Part shown: piece after piece, positions 1-8,369 of the stretch
Numbering within the stretch: position 1 is the stretch's first letter
Layout: each line of letters starts with the position of its first letter
DNA from: Streptacidiphilus anmyonensis
GTDB taxonomy: Bacteria; Actinomycetota; Actinomycetes; Streptomycetales; Streptomycetaceae
Direction: 5' to 3'
NCBI RefSeq assembly: GCF_000787855.1
Contig: NZ_BBPQ01000011.1
Location: forward strand, 127,171-170,373
DNA: 43,203 bases
Translations under genes and position numbers: made by a program
Notes under the pieces: generated by a model
Database searches by the model: none
Told to the model about the DNA's origin: nothing
The model's input: only the letters and a program-made list of their open reading frames with translations

Positions 1-124
1 GGGTACGACGCAGGGAGTTGCCGAGGGTGTAGCCGAAGCCCGGCTCCAGCGGCTCGATCACGAACCGGGAGCGGAACTCGTCGACGACCTCTTCGGTCAG
101 CGTCGGGCGCTGAGCGATCAGCAT
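1..124 (-). CDS. rpoA: RNA polymerase alpha subunit (partial, N-terminus only)
   Basis: The gene starts at an ATG on the minus strand at 124 and runs off the left edge of the window, so only about 41 residues are visible. They read [17 protein letters not shown], then [17 protein letters not shown], the conserved start of the alpha N-terminal domain that dimerises to nucleate assembly of RNA polymerase. It follows rpsK, the usual actinobacterial order rpsM-rpsK-rpoA. A hairpin at 182-214 in the gap could reduce read-through from rpsK. The identification is firm despite the truncation. Confidence 0.95.
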   Translation of the reverse strand, partial: MLIAQRPTLTEEVVDEFRSRFVIEPLEPGFGYTLGNSLRRT

Positions 125-181
125 GAGGGGATTCCTCCAGATAGATCTTCGGCACCCACTATTTGATGCCGACGAACAAAG

Positions 182-214
182 GATACGGCCTCCGGGCGAA
201 CCGGAGGCCGTATC
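182..214 (-). terminator. Hairpin between rpsK and rpoA (attenuator or partial terminator)
   Basis: A perfect 14-bp inverted repeat (182-195 against 201-214) with a 5-nt loop lies in the gap between rpsK and rpoA. On the minus strand it is followed by CTTTGTTCG, a modestly T-rich tail. Because rpoA follows in the same direction, it more likely attenuates or processes the transcript than ends it completely. Confidence 0.6.
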
Positions 215-239
215 GGAAGAGCTGTGCAGCTCTGAAGCG

Positions 240-647
240 TCAGACGCGGCGACGCTTCGGCGGGCGGCAGCCGTTGTGCGGAACCGGCGTGACGTCCTGG
301 ATGGAGCCGACCTCCAGGCCGGTGGCCTGGATGGAGCGGATCGCGGTCTCACGACCGGAGCCCGGGCCCTTGACGAAGACGTCGACCTTGCGCATGCCGT
401 GCTCCTGCGCACGACGCGCGGCGGCCTCGGCGGCCATCTGCGCGGCGAACGGGGTCGACTTGCGGGAGCCCTTGAAGCCGACGTGGCCCGAGGACGCCCA
501 GGCGATCACGTTGCCGGACGGGTCGGTGATCGAGACGATCGTGTTGTTGAACGTGCTCTTGATGTGGGCGTGCCCGTGAGCGACGTTCTTCTTCTCCTTG
601 CGGCGGATCTTCTTCGCGCCGGCAGCCTGACGGCCCTTGGGAGGCAT
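240..647 (-). CDS. rpsK: 30S ribosomal protein S11
   Basis: S11 is a platform protein of the 30S subunit that contacts 16S rRNA around the 690 and 790 loops. The protein has 135 residues, a normal actinobacterial length, and carries the family signature [11 protein letters not shown] near residues 94-104 and the C-terminal [17 protein letters not shown]. It lies 74 bp after rpsM and before rpoA, as expected for the alpha operon. The N-terminal basic stretch (KKIRRKEKK, residues 12-20) is typical of the family. Confidence 0.98.
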   Translation of the reverse strand: MPPKGRQAAGAKKIRRKEKKNVAHGHAHIKSTFNNTIVSITDPSGNVIAWASSGHVGFKGSRKSTPFAAQMAAEAAARRAQEHGMRKVDVFVKGPGSGRETAIRSIQATGLEVGSIQDVTPVPHNGCRPPKRRRV

Positions 648-721
648 GAGCTGATTTCTCCTGATGAGGTGGTCGGTCCGCTAGCCCAGCGGGCCGGATT
701 AAGTCCGGTTGAGGGGGCGGA

Positions 722-1102
722 CTACTTCTTGCCCGGCTTCTTCTTGCCGGCAATCGCGCGACGCGGGCCCTTACGGGTACGCGCGTTGGTGTGGGTGCGC
801 TGACCGCGGACCGGCAGGCCACGGCGGTGGCGCAGGCCCTCGTAGCAGCCGATCTCGACCTTGCGGCGGATGTCGGCGGCGACGGCGCGGCGGAGGTCAC
901 CCTCGACCTCGAAGTTCGCGTCGACGAACTTCTGCAGCTTGACGAGGTCGTCCTCGGTGATGTCGCGGACGCGGATGTCCGGGTTCACACCGGTCTCGTC
1001 CAGCGCCTTCTTCGCGAGGGTGCGGCCGATGCCGTAGACGTAAGTGAGGGCGATCTCGATCCGCTTCTCGCGGGGGAGATCAACGCCACTGAGGCGTGCC
1101 AT
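722..1102 (-). CDS. rpsM: 30S ribosomal protein S13
   Basis: S13 sits in the head of the 30S subunit and contacts P-site tRNA and the B1 bridges to the 50S subunit. The 126-residue product has the helix-hairpin-helix-like [14 protein letters not shown] near residues 21-34 and the signature [19 protein letters not shown] at 86-103, ending in a basic tail (KKKPGKK). The ATG at 1102 is preceded by an AGGAGC-type ribosome binding site 8-9 nt away. A 186-bp gap separates it from rpmJ upstream, longer than most gaps in this operon. Confidence 0.98.
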   Translation of the reverse strand: MARLSGVDLPREKRIEIALTYVYGIGRTLAKKALDETGVNPDIRVRDITEDDLVKLQKFVDANFEVEGDLRRAVAADIRRKVEIGCYEGLRHRRGLPVRGQRTHTNARTRKGPRRAIAGKKKPGKK

Positions 1103-1293
1103 GGATCTGGCTCCTGTTGTTTCCTCGGAGGTCTGACGAAACGCCTACCCGTTCAGCTCCCGCTGATCGAGCCCCGGCCTCCGACCGAGGGTGGCAGTCC
1201 GTCCGTCGCAGTGTGCAACGAGCGGATCGGGCGTCCCGTTTCATGTTGTTTTTCGCGTCGCGCGAAGAGTTACGACCCGTACAGGGGGTGAAA

Positions 1294-1407
1294 TCAGCCC
1301 TGGCGCTGCTTGTGGCGCAGGTTCTCGCAGATCACCATGACCCGGCCGTGACGGCGGATCACCTTGCACTTGTCGCAGATCTTCTTGACGCTCGGCTTGA
1401 CCTTCAT
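1294..1407 (-). CDS. rpmJ: 50S ribosomal protein L36 (zinc-binding form)
   Basis: This 37-residue gene reads [18 protein letters not shown] and continues to the C-terminal RHKQRQG. It has the zinc ribbon ligands of the C+ type: Cys11, Cys14, Cys27 and His32. L36 is the smallest 50S protein and stabilises 23S rRNA near the peptidyl transferase centre region. It sits between infA and rpsM, the normal order. Being the zinc-containing version, it would be the form used in zinc-replete cells; many actinobacteria carry a zinc-free paralogue elsewhere. Confidence 0.95.
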   Translation of the reverse strand: MKVKPSVKKICDKCKVIRRHGRVMVICENLRHKQRQG

Positions 1408-1440
1408 CTGACTCAGGTTCTCCGGGTCTGGATCTGCTGG

Positions 1441-1662
1441 TTACTTGTACCGGTAGACGATGCGACCACGGGTCAGGTCGTACGGGCTGAGCTCGACGAC
1501 GACCCGGTCGTCCGGGAGGATGCGGATGTAGTGCATGCGCATCTTGCCGCTGATGTGCGCGAGAACCTTGTGACCGTTCTGCAGCTCCACCTTGAACATC
1601 GCATTCGGCAGAGACTCGATCACGGTGCCCTCGATCTCGATGGCGCCTTGCTTCTTGGCCAT
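1441..1662 (-). CDS. infA: Translation initiation factor IF-1
   Basis: IF-1 binds the 30S A site during initiation and helps IF-2 and IF-3 select the start codon. The 73-residue protein is a single S1-type OB fold: [19 protein letters not shown], then [19 protein letters not shown], ending VYRYK, all hallmark IF-1 segments. Its leader of about 120 nt holds a -10-like TAGACT on the minus strand and two small inverted repeats, which suggests that infA-rpmJ-rpsM-rpsK-rpoA can be transcribed separately from map. Confidence 0.98.
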   Translation of the reverse strand: MAKKQGAIEIEGTVIESLPNAMFKVELQNGHKVLAHISGKMRMHYIRILPDDRVVVELSPYDLTRGRIVYRYK

Positions 1663-1689
1663 AATCCTGCGGAATTCGCCTTCCGGAAT

Positions 1690-1731
1690 CGACTACCGTA
1701 GTCGGCACTCACGCAGGGATCTCAAAGATCC
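1690..1731 (-). promoter_or_regulatory. Two inverted repeats in the infA leader
   Basis: Two small dyads lie 30-70 nt upstream of the infA start: CGACTAC-C-GTAGTCG (1690-1704), a near-perfect 15-nt palindrome, and GGATC-TCAAA-GATCC (1717-1731). They would form hairpins in the leader RNA, or could be protein sites on DNA. No named family is recognised. Confidence 0.35.
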
Positions 1732-1790
1732 ACCCTCTGCCTTACCGGGCGAGGACGTGCGGAAGCAAGCTACGAGTGAGCCGACACAGC

Positions 1791-1796
1791 AGTCTA
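1791..1796 (-). promoter_or_regulatory. Candidate -10 box for infA operon
   Basis: The minus strand reads TAGACT, matching the TANNNT pattern of vegetative actinobacterial promoters. A start about 7 nt downstream would give a leader of roughly 120 nt to infA. The -35 position (TTCGCG with an 18-nt spacer) is a poor match, so the call is tentative. Confidence 0.35.
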
Positions 1797-1835
1797 CGTC
1801 AGTAGGCAAGTGAACGCGAAATCAACGCCCGAGGC

Positions 1836-2669
1836 TCAACCGAGCGGGTCGGGCGCGACCGTCACGCCCAGCTCGGCGAGCTTCGCCTTGCCGCCGTCGA
1901 ACGCGGTGAGCACGAACGGGCCCTCCTCCGTCAGCGCGACCGAGTGCTCCCAGTGCGAGGACCAGGTGCCGTCGTTGCTGACGACCGTCCACTCGTCCTT
2001 CAGCACGTGGGTCTTCGGGGTGCCCAGGGTGATCATCGGCTCGATGGCGATGCAGAAGCCCGGCACCAGCTTCATGCCGCGGCCGCGCCGGCGGTCGACG
2101 TAGTTCAGCAGGTGCGGGTCCATGTGCATGGCGGAGCCGATGCCGTGGCCGCCGTAGTCCTCGACGATGCCGTACTTGCCGCGCGGCGGCAGCGGCTGGC
2201 GGCGGATGAAGGTCTCGATGCCGCGGCTGATGTCGGAGAGCCGGTTGTTCTTCTTCACCTGCGCGATGCCGGCCCACATCGAACCCTCGGTGGTCGCACT
2301 CAGCGCGTGCAGCTCCGGGGCGTGACCGCCGCCGACGAAGACGGTGACGGCGGCGTCGCCGTGCCAGCCGTCGACGATCGCGCCGCAGTCGATGGAGATG
2401 ATGTCGCCGTCGTTCAGCACCCGGTCGCCGGGGATGCCGTGGACGACCTCCTCGTTGACGGAGGCGCAGATCACACCGGTGAAGCCGTGGTAACCGAGGA
2501 AGTTGGACTTGGCGCCGTGACCCTCGATGACCTTCTTGGCGATGGCGTCGAGCTCACCCGTGGTGGCTCCGGGCACGGCCGCCTCGCTCGCCGCCTTCAG
2601 CGCCTCGGCCACGATCAACCCGGCCTCCCGCATCTTCGCGATCTGCTCGGGCGTCTTGATCTCAACCAT
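1836..2669 (-). CDS. map: Methionine aminopeptidase type I
   Basis: This enzyme removes the initiator methionine from nascent proteins in the cytosol. The 277-residue sequence has the full set of metal ligands of the pita-bread fold: Asp94 (ISIDCG), Asp105 (WHGDAAVT), His175 (GGHGIG), Glu210 (IAIEPM) and Glu241 (HWEHSVALT), plus His77 in VVHGIP. It lacks the long N-terminal SH3-binding extension of some type I enzymes. It follows adk and secY, the classical spc-operon order. A strong hairpin at 2712-2750 lies between adk and map, so map may be expressed below the level of secY-adk. Confidence 0.96.
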   Translation of the reverse strand: MVEIKTPEQIAKMREAGLIVAEALKAASEAAVPGATTGELDAIAKKVIEGHGAKSNFLGYHGFTGVICASVNEEVVHGIPGDRVLNDGDIISIDCGAIVDGWHGDAAVTVFVGGGHAPELHALSATTEGSMWAGIAQVKKNNRLSDISRGIETFIRRQPLPPRGKYGIVEDYGGHGIGSAMHMDPHLLNYVDRRRGRGMKLVPGFCIAIEPMITLGTPKTHVLKDEWTVVSNDGTWSSHWEHSVALTEEGPFVLTAFDGGKAKLAELGVTVAPDPLG

Positions 2670-2711
2670 GCACTCTTCCCGCTCTCCTCAACCAAGGGCC
2701 GCACAACAGAA

Positions 2712-2750
2712 CTGCGGCCGTGACATCCCTCAAGGGTGTCACGGCCGCAG
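2712..2750 (-). terminator. Attenuator/terminator hairpin between adk and map
   Basis: A 14-bp perfect stem (2712-2725 with 2737-2750) is extended inward by CCC/GGG pairs, leaving a loop of about 4 nt. On the minus strand it is followed by TTCTGTTGTG, moderately T-rich. It lies 30 nt after the adk stop, before map in the same direction. Confidence 0.65.
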
Positions 2751-2780
2751 CCCAGGCATGAAACTGCTCAGAGATGAAAC

Positions 2781-3440
2781 TCAGTCGTTCGCGTTCTCCC
2801 GCAGCGCGGCGATGGCGCGCTCGGTGACCTCGTCGACCTTGCCCAGGGCCGAGATCGTGGTGACCAGGCCCTGCTTGGCGTAGTACTCGATGATCGGCTC
2901 GGTCTCCGTGTGGTAGACCTCGAGCCGGGTGCGCACGGTCTCCTCGCTGTCGTCCGAGCGCTGGTAGAGCTCGCCGCCGCAGAGGTCGCAGACGCCCTCG
3001 GTCTTCGGCTGGTTGTAGAGCACGTGGAAGATGTGCCCGCTGTCGTTGCGGCACAGGCGGCGGCCGGCGATGCGGCGGACCACCTCGTCCTCGGGAACCT
3101 CCAGGTCCAGCACGCCGTCGAGGGCGATGCCGAACTCCTTGAGGATCTCGTCCAGCGCGACGGCCTGCGCGGTGTTGCGCGGGAAGCCGTCCAGCAGGAA
3201 TCCGTTGTCGGAGTCGTCGTGCTGGAGGCGGTCCTTCACCATCGCGATGGTGACCTCGTCGGGTACCAGCTTGCCCGTGTCCATGATGCTCTTCGCCAGG
3301 CGGCCCAGCTCGGTGCCCTGCGAGATGTTGGCGCGGAACAGGTCGCCGGTGGACACGTGCGGGATGGACAGGGTCTTGGCCAGCAGCGCGGCCTGAGTAC
3401 CCTTCCCGGCCCCCGGGGGTCCGACGAGGACGATACGCAT
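2781..3440 (-). CDS. adk: Adenylate kinase
   Basis: Adenylate kinase interconverts 2 ADP with ATP and AMP and balances the adenylate pool. The 219-residue protein has the P-loop GPPGAGKGT at 7-15, the AMP-binding TGDLFR at 31-36, the DGFPRN segment at 84-89 and a long LID. The LID carries Cys130, His136, His139, Cys151 and Cys154, consistent with a metal-stabilised LID but with the first CxxC pair replaced by a Cys/His arrangement. The start codon overlaps the secY stop by one base (TGATG on the minus strand), which indicates translational coupling. Confidence 0.97.
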   Translation of the reverse strand: MRIVLVGPPGAGKGTQAALLAKTLSIPHVSTGDLFRANISQGTELGRLAKSIMDTGKLVPDEVTIAMVKDRLQHDDSDNGFLLDGFPRNTAQAVALDEILKEFGIALDGVLDLEVPEDEVVRRIAGRRLCRNDSGHIFHVLYNQPKTEGVCDLCGGELYQRSDDSEETVRTRLEVYHTETEPIIEYYAKQGLVTTISALGKVDEVTERAIAALRENAND

Positions 3441-4753
3441 CAGCGGAGGAACCCTTCGTAGTTGCGCTGCTGGAGCTGGCTCTCGATCTGCTTCACAGTT
3501 TCAAGGCCGACACCCACAACGATGAGGATGCTCGTGCCGCCGAACGGGAAGTTCGAAGACGCCGAGAACAGCCCGAGTGCGATCAGGGGCACCAGGGCGA
3601 TGATGCCCAGGTAGAGCGAGCCCGGCCAGGTGATCCTGGTCAGCACATAGTTCAGGTATTCCGCCGTCGGGCGGCCGGCCCGGATGCCCGGGATGAACCC
3701 ACCATACTTCTTCATGTTGTCGGCCACTTCTTCGGGGTTGAAGGAGATGGCCACGTAGAAGAACGCAAAGAAGACAATCAGGACGAAGTAAAGAAGCATG
3801 TACAGCGCGCTGTCGCTGTTCTTCGCCAGGTTCTGCTCGATCCACTGTCCCCAGCCCTTCGACGAAGAGCCGCTGAGCTGCACGACCAGCGCCGGGATGT
3901 AGAGCAGCGAGCTCGCGAAGATGACAGGGATCACACCCGCCTGGTTCACCTTGAGCGGGATGTAGGTCGACGTGCCGCCGTAGGCGCGGCGACCGATCAT
4001 GCGCTTCGCGTACTGGACCGGGATCCGGCGCTGGGCCTGCTCGACGAAGACCACCAGGCCGACCATGCACAGACCCATCGCGATGACGATGAAGAAGGTC
4101 AGCCAGCCCTTGCTCGCCTTGATGCTCCACAGCTGGGAGGGGAACTGCGCCGCCACCGAGGTGAAGATGAGGATCGACATGCCGTTGCCGATGCCGCGGT
4201 CGGTGACGAGCTCACCCAGCCACATGATGACGGTGGTGCCGGCGGTCATCGTGATGACCATGGTGGCGACGGTGAAGACCGACTGGTTCGGGACGACGGT
4301 GCTGCCCGAGCAGGCGCTGCCGAAGAGCGCGCCGTTCTGGGCGGTCGCGGAGATCGCGGTCGCCTGAAGGATCGCGAGCGCGATGGTCAGGTAACGCGTG
4401 TACTGCGTGATCTTCGCCTGACCGGCCTGGCCCTCCTTCTTGAGGGCGTCCAGGCGCGGGATCACCACGGTCAGCAGCTGCAGGATGATGCTCGACGTGA
4501 TGTACGGCATGATCCCGAGCGCGAAGATGGTGATCTGGAGCAGCGCGCCGCCGGAGAACAGGTTCACCAGGCCGAGCAGCTGGTTGCCGCCGCCCTTGTT
4601 CATGTTCGTCAGGCACTGCTGCACGCCCGCGTAGTTCACGCCCGGCACAGGGATGTGCGCGCCCATCCGGAACACGACCATGATGCCCAGCGTGAACAGC
4701 AGCTTCTTGCGCAGGTCGGGCGTCTTGAACGCCCGGGCGAACGCGGTGAGCAC
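3440..4753 (-). CDS. secY: Preprotein translocase subunit SecY
   Basis: SecY forms the protein-conducting channel of the Sec translocon with SecE (also in this window) and SecG. The 437-residue protein has ten predicted membrane segments and the recognisable pieces MGAHIPVPGV (first loop and plug region), GIGNGMSILIF and the cytosolic RRAYGGTSTYIPLKVNQAGV loop that contacts SecA or the ribosome. It starts at GTG 4753 with an AGGAGG site 4 nt upstream. In related genomes it follows rplO directly; here it is separated from rplO by an oppositely oriented gene and 1.9 kb, so it must use its own promoter. Confidence 0.98.
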   Translation of the reverse strand: MLTAFARAFKTPDLRKKLLFTLGIMVVFRMGAHIPVPGVNYAGVQQCLTNMNKGGGNQLLGLVNLFSGGALLQITIFALGIMPYITSSIILQLLTVVIPRLDALKKEGQAGQAKITQYTRYLTIALAILQATAISATAQNGALFGSACSGSTVVPNQSVFTVATMVITMTAGTTVIMWLGELVTDRGIGNGMSILIFTSVAAQFPSQLWSIKASKGWLTFFIVIAMGLCMVGLVVFVEQAQRRIPVQYAKRMIGRRAYGGTSTYIPLKVNQAGVIPVIFASSLLYIPALVVQLSGSSSKGWGQWIEQNLAKNSDSALYMLLYFVLIVFFAFFYVAISFNPEEVADNMKKYGGFIPGIRAGRPTAEYLNYVLTRITWPGSLYLGIIALVPLIALGLFSASSNFPFGGTSILIVVGVGLETVKQIESQLQQRNYEGFLR

Positions 4754-4882
4754 GGGGCCTCCTGCTGCTCCCGGCCGACTGCGGCGGGAGGGACGGTGGA
4801 TCAGGGGGGCGCCGTCTGGGTGGCACTGCCGGGTTGCGGCTTGTACCGAGACGGGGGGCCAACCTACAAGTGGACTCCACGG

Positions 4883-4912
4883 ACTCTAACAGCCAGTGGC
4901 CGCGTGAAAGAA
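4883..4912 (-). promoter_or_regulatory. Candidate secY-adk promoter
   Basis: In the 279-bp gap between the divergent secY and glycosyltransferase-like genes the minus strand has TTCTTT (4907-4912), an 18-nt spacer and TAGAGT (4883-4888). The -10 fits TANNNT; the -35 is weak. A promoter is required here on the minus strand because rplO upstream ends in a bidirectional terminator. I see no clear plus-strand promoter in the rest of the gap. Confidence 0.35.
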
Positions 4913-5032
4913 GCACGGAACCCAGGCGGGGTAGGACCAGTTCCTCTGCTGACGACCTTTGACGGGCTTTGCGCAGGACCGGACGAGGCACTTGTCCGTT
5001 CTGTCCACCCGCCTGGTGCTCTTAAGGAGTAA

Positions 5033-6580
5033 TTGACCCGTGAATTGCCCATGAACAGCGCCTCCGAGCCCACACTGGCACATCCCTGGCTGGTAGACAG
5101 GACTCCATCCGGGGGACGGCCAAACGAACGACCGAGGCTTTCTTTGCTGCTCCGCGCGCTCCGACGCACGCCTGTATGGCTTCCCCCCGCCGTATTGGCG
5201 CTGCTGCTGGGTTTCCGGCATCTGGGCCGCCCGCTGCTGTGGCGTGACGAACTCGCCACCTGGAGCGCGACCACTCGCAGCCTGGGGCACCTGTGGGGCC
5301 TGCTCGGCAACGTCGACGCCGTCTCCGGCGCCTACTACGTCTTCCTGCACGGCTGGACCGCCGTCTTCGGCGACTCCCCCGTCGCGCTGCGCACGCCCAG
5401 CGTGCTGGCCGTGGGCGTCGCCGCCGGCCTGACGGCCGCCCTCGGCAAGCGCCTCTTCGGCGCGCGCGCCGGCCTGTGGGCGGGCCTGCTCTTCGCCCTC
5501 GTCCCCGCGGTCCTGCGGTACGCACAGGAGGCGCGGTCCTACGGGATGGTCACGGCGGCGGCGGTGCTCGCCACCTGGCAGCTGGTCCGCGTCCTCGACT
5601 GCAAGCCCGAGTGGTCACCGCGCAGGATGCGCCTGGAGTGGCTCGGCTACGCCGGTGCGCTGGTCCTGACCGGCCTGCTGCACCTGGTCGCGCTGGCGGT
5701 GCTGACCTCGCACCTGTGGCTCGTCTGGACGCGCCGCCGACGGGCGTGGCGCGGCCTGCTGGCCGCCACGGTGCTCGCGCTGGCCGTGCTGTCACCCCTG
5801 CTGATCGCCGGCCGGGCGGAGTCCGGGCGGCAGATCAACTGGATCCAGCGGCCCAACCTGCTGGCCTTCCCCGGCATGATCCACGACCTCACCTTCGCCT
5901 GGCCGATCAGCATCGCACTGCTGGTGCTGGCGCTGGTCGCCTGCACGACCCGCGACGGACTGCGCTACCTGCCGGTGCCGTTCCTCCCGATCGCGGCGGT
6001 GTGGATCGCCTCCCAGGGCTCGAACTCCTACTGGGTGGAGCGCTACCTGCTCTTCACCGTCCCCCTGTGGACCGTCCTGGCGGGCGCCGGCGCCGAACGC
6101 CTGGTCCGCGCCCGCTGGACCGCACCGGTCGCGGTCGCCGCGGTGGCGGCGCTGGCCTTCACCGGCCTGAGGGCGCAGAGCAGCCCCTGGTCCCACACGG
6201 GCACGGACTGGCGCGCCGCGGCCCGGACCATCTCCGCCGGCTACCGGCCGGGCGACGCGATGGTCCCGGAACGGGGCGGCGCGTCGGTCTACATGCTCGA
6301 CCTGGGCCTCGACTACTACCTCCCGACGCGGGTCCACCCGAAGGACCTCTTCCTCGCGAAGACGGCGGTCGCCCGCGACGACCTGATGCCCACCGAGTGC
6401 GCGGTGCCCACGGCCTGCCTCGACGGCGCGCCTCGGATCTGGGTCGTCACCTTCGGCCACGCCCACGATCCCCTCGCCGGTCTCCCGAAGTCCCAGCAGG
6501 CCGCGCTGGGCGCGCAGTACTCGGTCGTCAAGATCGACCATGTGAAGGGTCTGACGATCGGCCTGCTCGCGCACGTGTAG
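5033..6580 (+). CDS. Glycosyltransferase-like multi-pass membrane protein (GT-C/mannosyltransferase type)
   Basis: The product resembles GT-C fold, polyprenyl-phosphate-sugar-dependent transferases such as the PMT_2/GT39-like group. Supporting signs are roughly ten hydrophobic segments, the early extracytoplasmic motif LLWRDELATW (acidic pair Asp72/Glu73, the usual catalytic or metal site), YYVFLHGW at 101-108, ALRTPSVLA, and AQEARSYGMV near 165-173, followed by a soluble C-terminal part of about 120 residues. Donor and acceptor cannot be told from sequence. The start is uncertain: TTG 5033 lies only 3 nt after AAGGAG (5024-5029), and ATG 5051 lies 21 nt after it. The gene is unusual in place and direction, lying inverted between rplO and secY; a bidirectional terminator closes its 3' end. 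Confidence 0.8.
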   Translation: MTRELPMNSASEPTLAHPWLVDRTPSGGRPNERPRLSLLLRALRRTPVWLPPAVLALLLGFRHLGRPLLWRDELATWSATTRSLGHLWGLLGNVDAVSGAYYVFLHGWTAVFGDSPVALRTPSVLAVGVAAGLTAALGKRLFGARAGLWAGLLFALVPAVLRYAQEARSYGMVTAAAVLATWQLVRVLDCKPEWSPRRMRLEWLGYAGALVLTGLLHLVALAVLTSHLWLVWTRRRRAWRGLLAATVLALAVLSPLLIAGRAESGRQINWIQRPNLLAFPGMIHDLTFAWPISIALLVLALVACTTRDGLRYLPVPFLPIAAVWIASQGSNSYWVERYLLFTVPLWTVLAGAGAERLVRARWTAPVAVAAVAALAFTGLRAQSSPWSHTGTDWRAAARTISAGYRPGDAMVPERGGASVYMLDLGLDYYLPTRVHPKDLFLAKTAVARDDLMPTECAVPTACLDGAPRIWVVTFGHAHDPLAGLPKSQQAALGAQYSVVKIDHVKGLTIGLLAHV

Positions 6581-6623
6581 CGGTGCTCATCCGGCGGGTC
6601 CGGCGGGCGTCCGGAAACGCGCA

Positions 6624-6655
6624 AAGGGCCCGACCCCCAGGGGGATCGGGCCCTT
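6624..6655. terminator. Bidirectional terminator between the glycosyltransferase-like gene and rplO
   Basis: A 10-bp perfect stem (6624-6633 with 6646-6655), extended by CCCC/GGGG inside, lies between two convergent genes. The plus strand starts with AAA before the stem and has TTCGTGT after it, and the minus strand has TTTGCG after it, so it can end transcripts from both sides. Confidence 0.75.
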
Positions 6656-6671
6656 CGTGTCAGCGACGAGC

Positions 6672-7127
6672 TCAGATGAGCTCGGTCACCGTGCCGCCGG
6701 CAGCGGTGATCTTCTCAGCGGCGGAGCCGGAGACGGCGTCGACCGCCACCTGCAGCGCCACGGAGATCTCGCCGGTGCCGAGCACCTTGACGAGCGAGTT
6801 CTTGCGAACCGCACCCTTCGCGACCAGGTCCTCGACCGTGACCTCGCCACCCTGCGGGTAGAGCGCGGCCAGCTTGTCGAGGTTGACGACCTGGAACTCG
6901 ACGCGGAACGGGTTCTTGAAGCCCTTCAGCTTCGGCAGACGCATGTGGAGGGGCATCTGCCCACCCTCGAAGCGCTGCGGAACCTGGTAACGGGCCTTGG
7001 TGCCCTTGGTACCACGACCAGCGGTCTTACCCTTGGACGCCTCACCACGACCGACACGGGTCTTGGCGGTCTTGGCGCCCGGGGCGGGCCGCAGGTTGTG
7101 GATCTTCAGCGGGTTCTGCTCCGCCAT
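6672..7127 (-). CDS. rplO: 50S ribosomal protein L15
   Basis: L15 is an early 50S assembly protein that spans domains of 23S rRNA. The 151-residue sequence has the Gly/Lys-rich N-terminus [19 protein letters not shown] near residues 25-43 and [18 protein letters not shown] at about 53-70, both diagnostic. The ATG lies one base after the rpmD stop. Here rplO is the last gene of its transcription unit, ending in a bidirectional terminator, rather than leading into secY. Confidence 0.98.
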   Translation of the reverse strand: MAEQNPLKIHNLRPAPGAKTAKTRVGRGEASKGKTAGRGTKGTKARYQVPQRFEGGQMPLHMRLPKLKGFKNPFRVEFQVVNLDKLAALYPQGGEVTVEDLVAKGAVRKNSLVKVLGTGEISVALQVAVDAVSGSAAEKITAAGGTVTELI

Positions 7128-7128
7128 C

Positions 7129-7311
7129 TCAGTCCACCTCCTCGACCGTGACGAGGTGGCGGACGGTCTGGGCCATCCCGCGGATCTCGGGACGGTCCTC
7201 CTTCACGACCACGTCGTGCATGCGCTTGAGACCAAGCGAACGCAGGGTGTCACGGTGGTTCTGCTTGCTACCGATGTAGGACTTGACCTGGGTGATCTTC
7301 AGGCGAGCCAT
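7129..7311 (-). CDS. rpmD: 50S ribosomal protein L30
   Basis: The product is 60 residues, [17 protein letters not shown] to [12 protein letters not shown], the normal size for bacterial L30. The key pieces are [11 protein letters not shown] and [15 protein letters not shown] chose ATG 7311 because it overlaps the rpsE stop by one base (TAATG), indicating translational coupling; an open frame extends upstream but only inside rpsE. Position between rpsE and rplO is standard. Confidence 0.97.
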   Translation of the reverse strand: MARLKITQVKSYIGSKQNHRDTLRSLGLKRMHDVVVKEDRPEIRGMAQTVRHLVTVEEVD

Positions 7312-7937
7312 TACGCAGCCCCCTGCCCAGCAGCCCGGGCGCGCAGCAGCGCGGCCGGAGCGACGTCCTCCAGCGGCAGACCACGACGGGCGGCGATCTC
7401 CTCGGGGCGCGAAAGGCCCTTCAGCGCGGCCACCGTCGCGTGGACGATGTTGATCGCGTTGTCGGAGCCCAGGGACTTCGACAGGATGTCGTGCACGCCG
7501 GCGCACTCGAGCACGGCGCGCACCGGACCACCGGCGATAACACCGGTACCCGGGGAAGCCGGCTTGAGCAGGACGACGCCCGCGGCCTTCTCGCCCTGAA
7601 TGGGGTGAGGGATGGTGCCCTGGATACGGGGGACCTTGAAGAAGTGCTTCTTGGCCTCCTCCACACCCTTGGCGATGGCGGCCGGCACCTCCTTGGCCTT
7701 GCCGTAACCGACACCCACGGTGCCGTCACCGTCGCCCACCACGACCAGCGCGGTGAAGGAGAAGCGACGACCACCCTTGACAACCTTGGCGACACGGTTG
7801 ATCGCTACGACGCGCTCGACGTAGGCGGTCTTCTCGACGACGGCGCCGCCGTCACGACCGTCACGCTTACGGTCACGCCGCTCGCCACCGCCGGTGCCGC
7901 CGCCGGCGCCGCTACCGCGGCGCTGGGGTCCAGCCAT
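7311..7937 (-). CDS. rpsE: 30S ribosomal protein S5
   Basis: S5 lies at the mRNA entry side of the 30S subunit and affects decoding accuracy. The 208-residue protein has a Gly/Arg-rich N-terminal extension of about 30 residues, as in other streptomycetes, then the double-stranded RNA-binding-like domain with [18 protein letters not shown] and [12 protein letters not shown], and the C-terminal domain with [13 protein letters not shown]. It is coupled to rpmD by a one-base overlap. Confidence 0.98.
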   Translation of the reverse strand: MAGPQRRGSGAGGGTGGGERRDRKRDGRDGGAVVEKTAYVERVVAINRVAKVVKGGRRFSFTALVVVGDGDGTVGVGYGKAKEVPAAIAKGVEEAKKHFFKVPRIQGTIPHPIQGEKAAGVVLLKPASPGTGVIAGGPVRAVLECAGVHDILSKSLGSDNAINIVHATVAALKGLSRPEEIAARRGLPLEDVAPAALLRARAAGQGAA

Positions 7938-7982
7938 TGGATTACCTCTCTCGTTTACGTCCGTCAGCCTGTGGCGGGCGGG

Positions 7983-8366
7983 TCAGAAGTCCAGACCGGC
8001 TTCGCGGGCGGCGTCCGCGAGAGCCGCAATGCGGCCCGCGTACTGGTTGCCCGCGCGGTCGAACACGACCTGCTCGATGCCGGCAGCCTTGGCGCGCTCG
8101 GCGACCAGGGCTCCGACCTTCTTGGCCTGCTCGGTCTTGTCAGCCTCGTTGCCCTTGATGGACACGTCGAGGGTGGACGCCGAAGCCAGGGTGTGGCCCG
8201 CGAGGTCGTCGATCACCTGCGCCACGATGTGGCGGTTGGACCGGGAGACCACCAGGCGCGGACGAACCGGAGTACCGGAGACGCGCTTGCGGACGCGGAT
8301 GGCGCGGCGCTTGCGGGCGGCGGCCTTGTAGCCGTTGCCCTTGCCGATCTTCACACCGACAGTCAT
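7983..8366 (-). CDS. rplR: 50S ribosomal protein L18
   Basis: L18 binds 5S rRNA together with L5 and L25. The 127-residue protein has the basic N-terminus [16 protein letters not shown], then [20 protein letters not shown] and the C-terminal [20 protein letters not shown], all hallmark features. It lies 3 bp after rplF, tightly within the spc group. The first seven residues (MTVGVKI) differ from the more usual MAYGQKI of Streptomyces. Confidence 0.97.
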   Translation of the reverse strand: MTVGVKIGKGNGYKAAARKRRAIRVRKRVSGTPVRPRLVVSRSNRHIVAQVIDDLAGHTLASASTLDVSIKGNEADKTEQAKKVGALVAERAKAAGIEQVVFDRAGNQYAGRIAALADAAREAGLDF

Positions 8367-8369
8367 GGG

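Noticed and set aside
1240-1275. TTTTTCGCG-TCG-CGCGAAG hairpin between rpmJ and rpsM as a terminator
   Set aside because: In the direction of transcription (minus) the stem is followed by A residues, not T residues, and the operon continues into rpsM.
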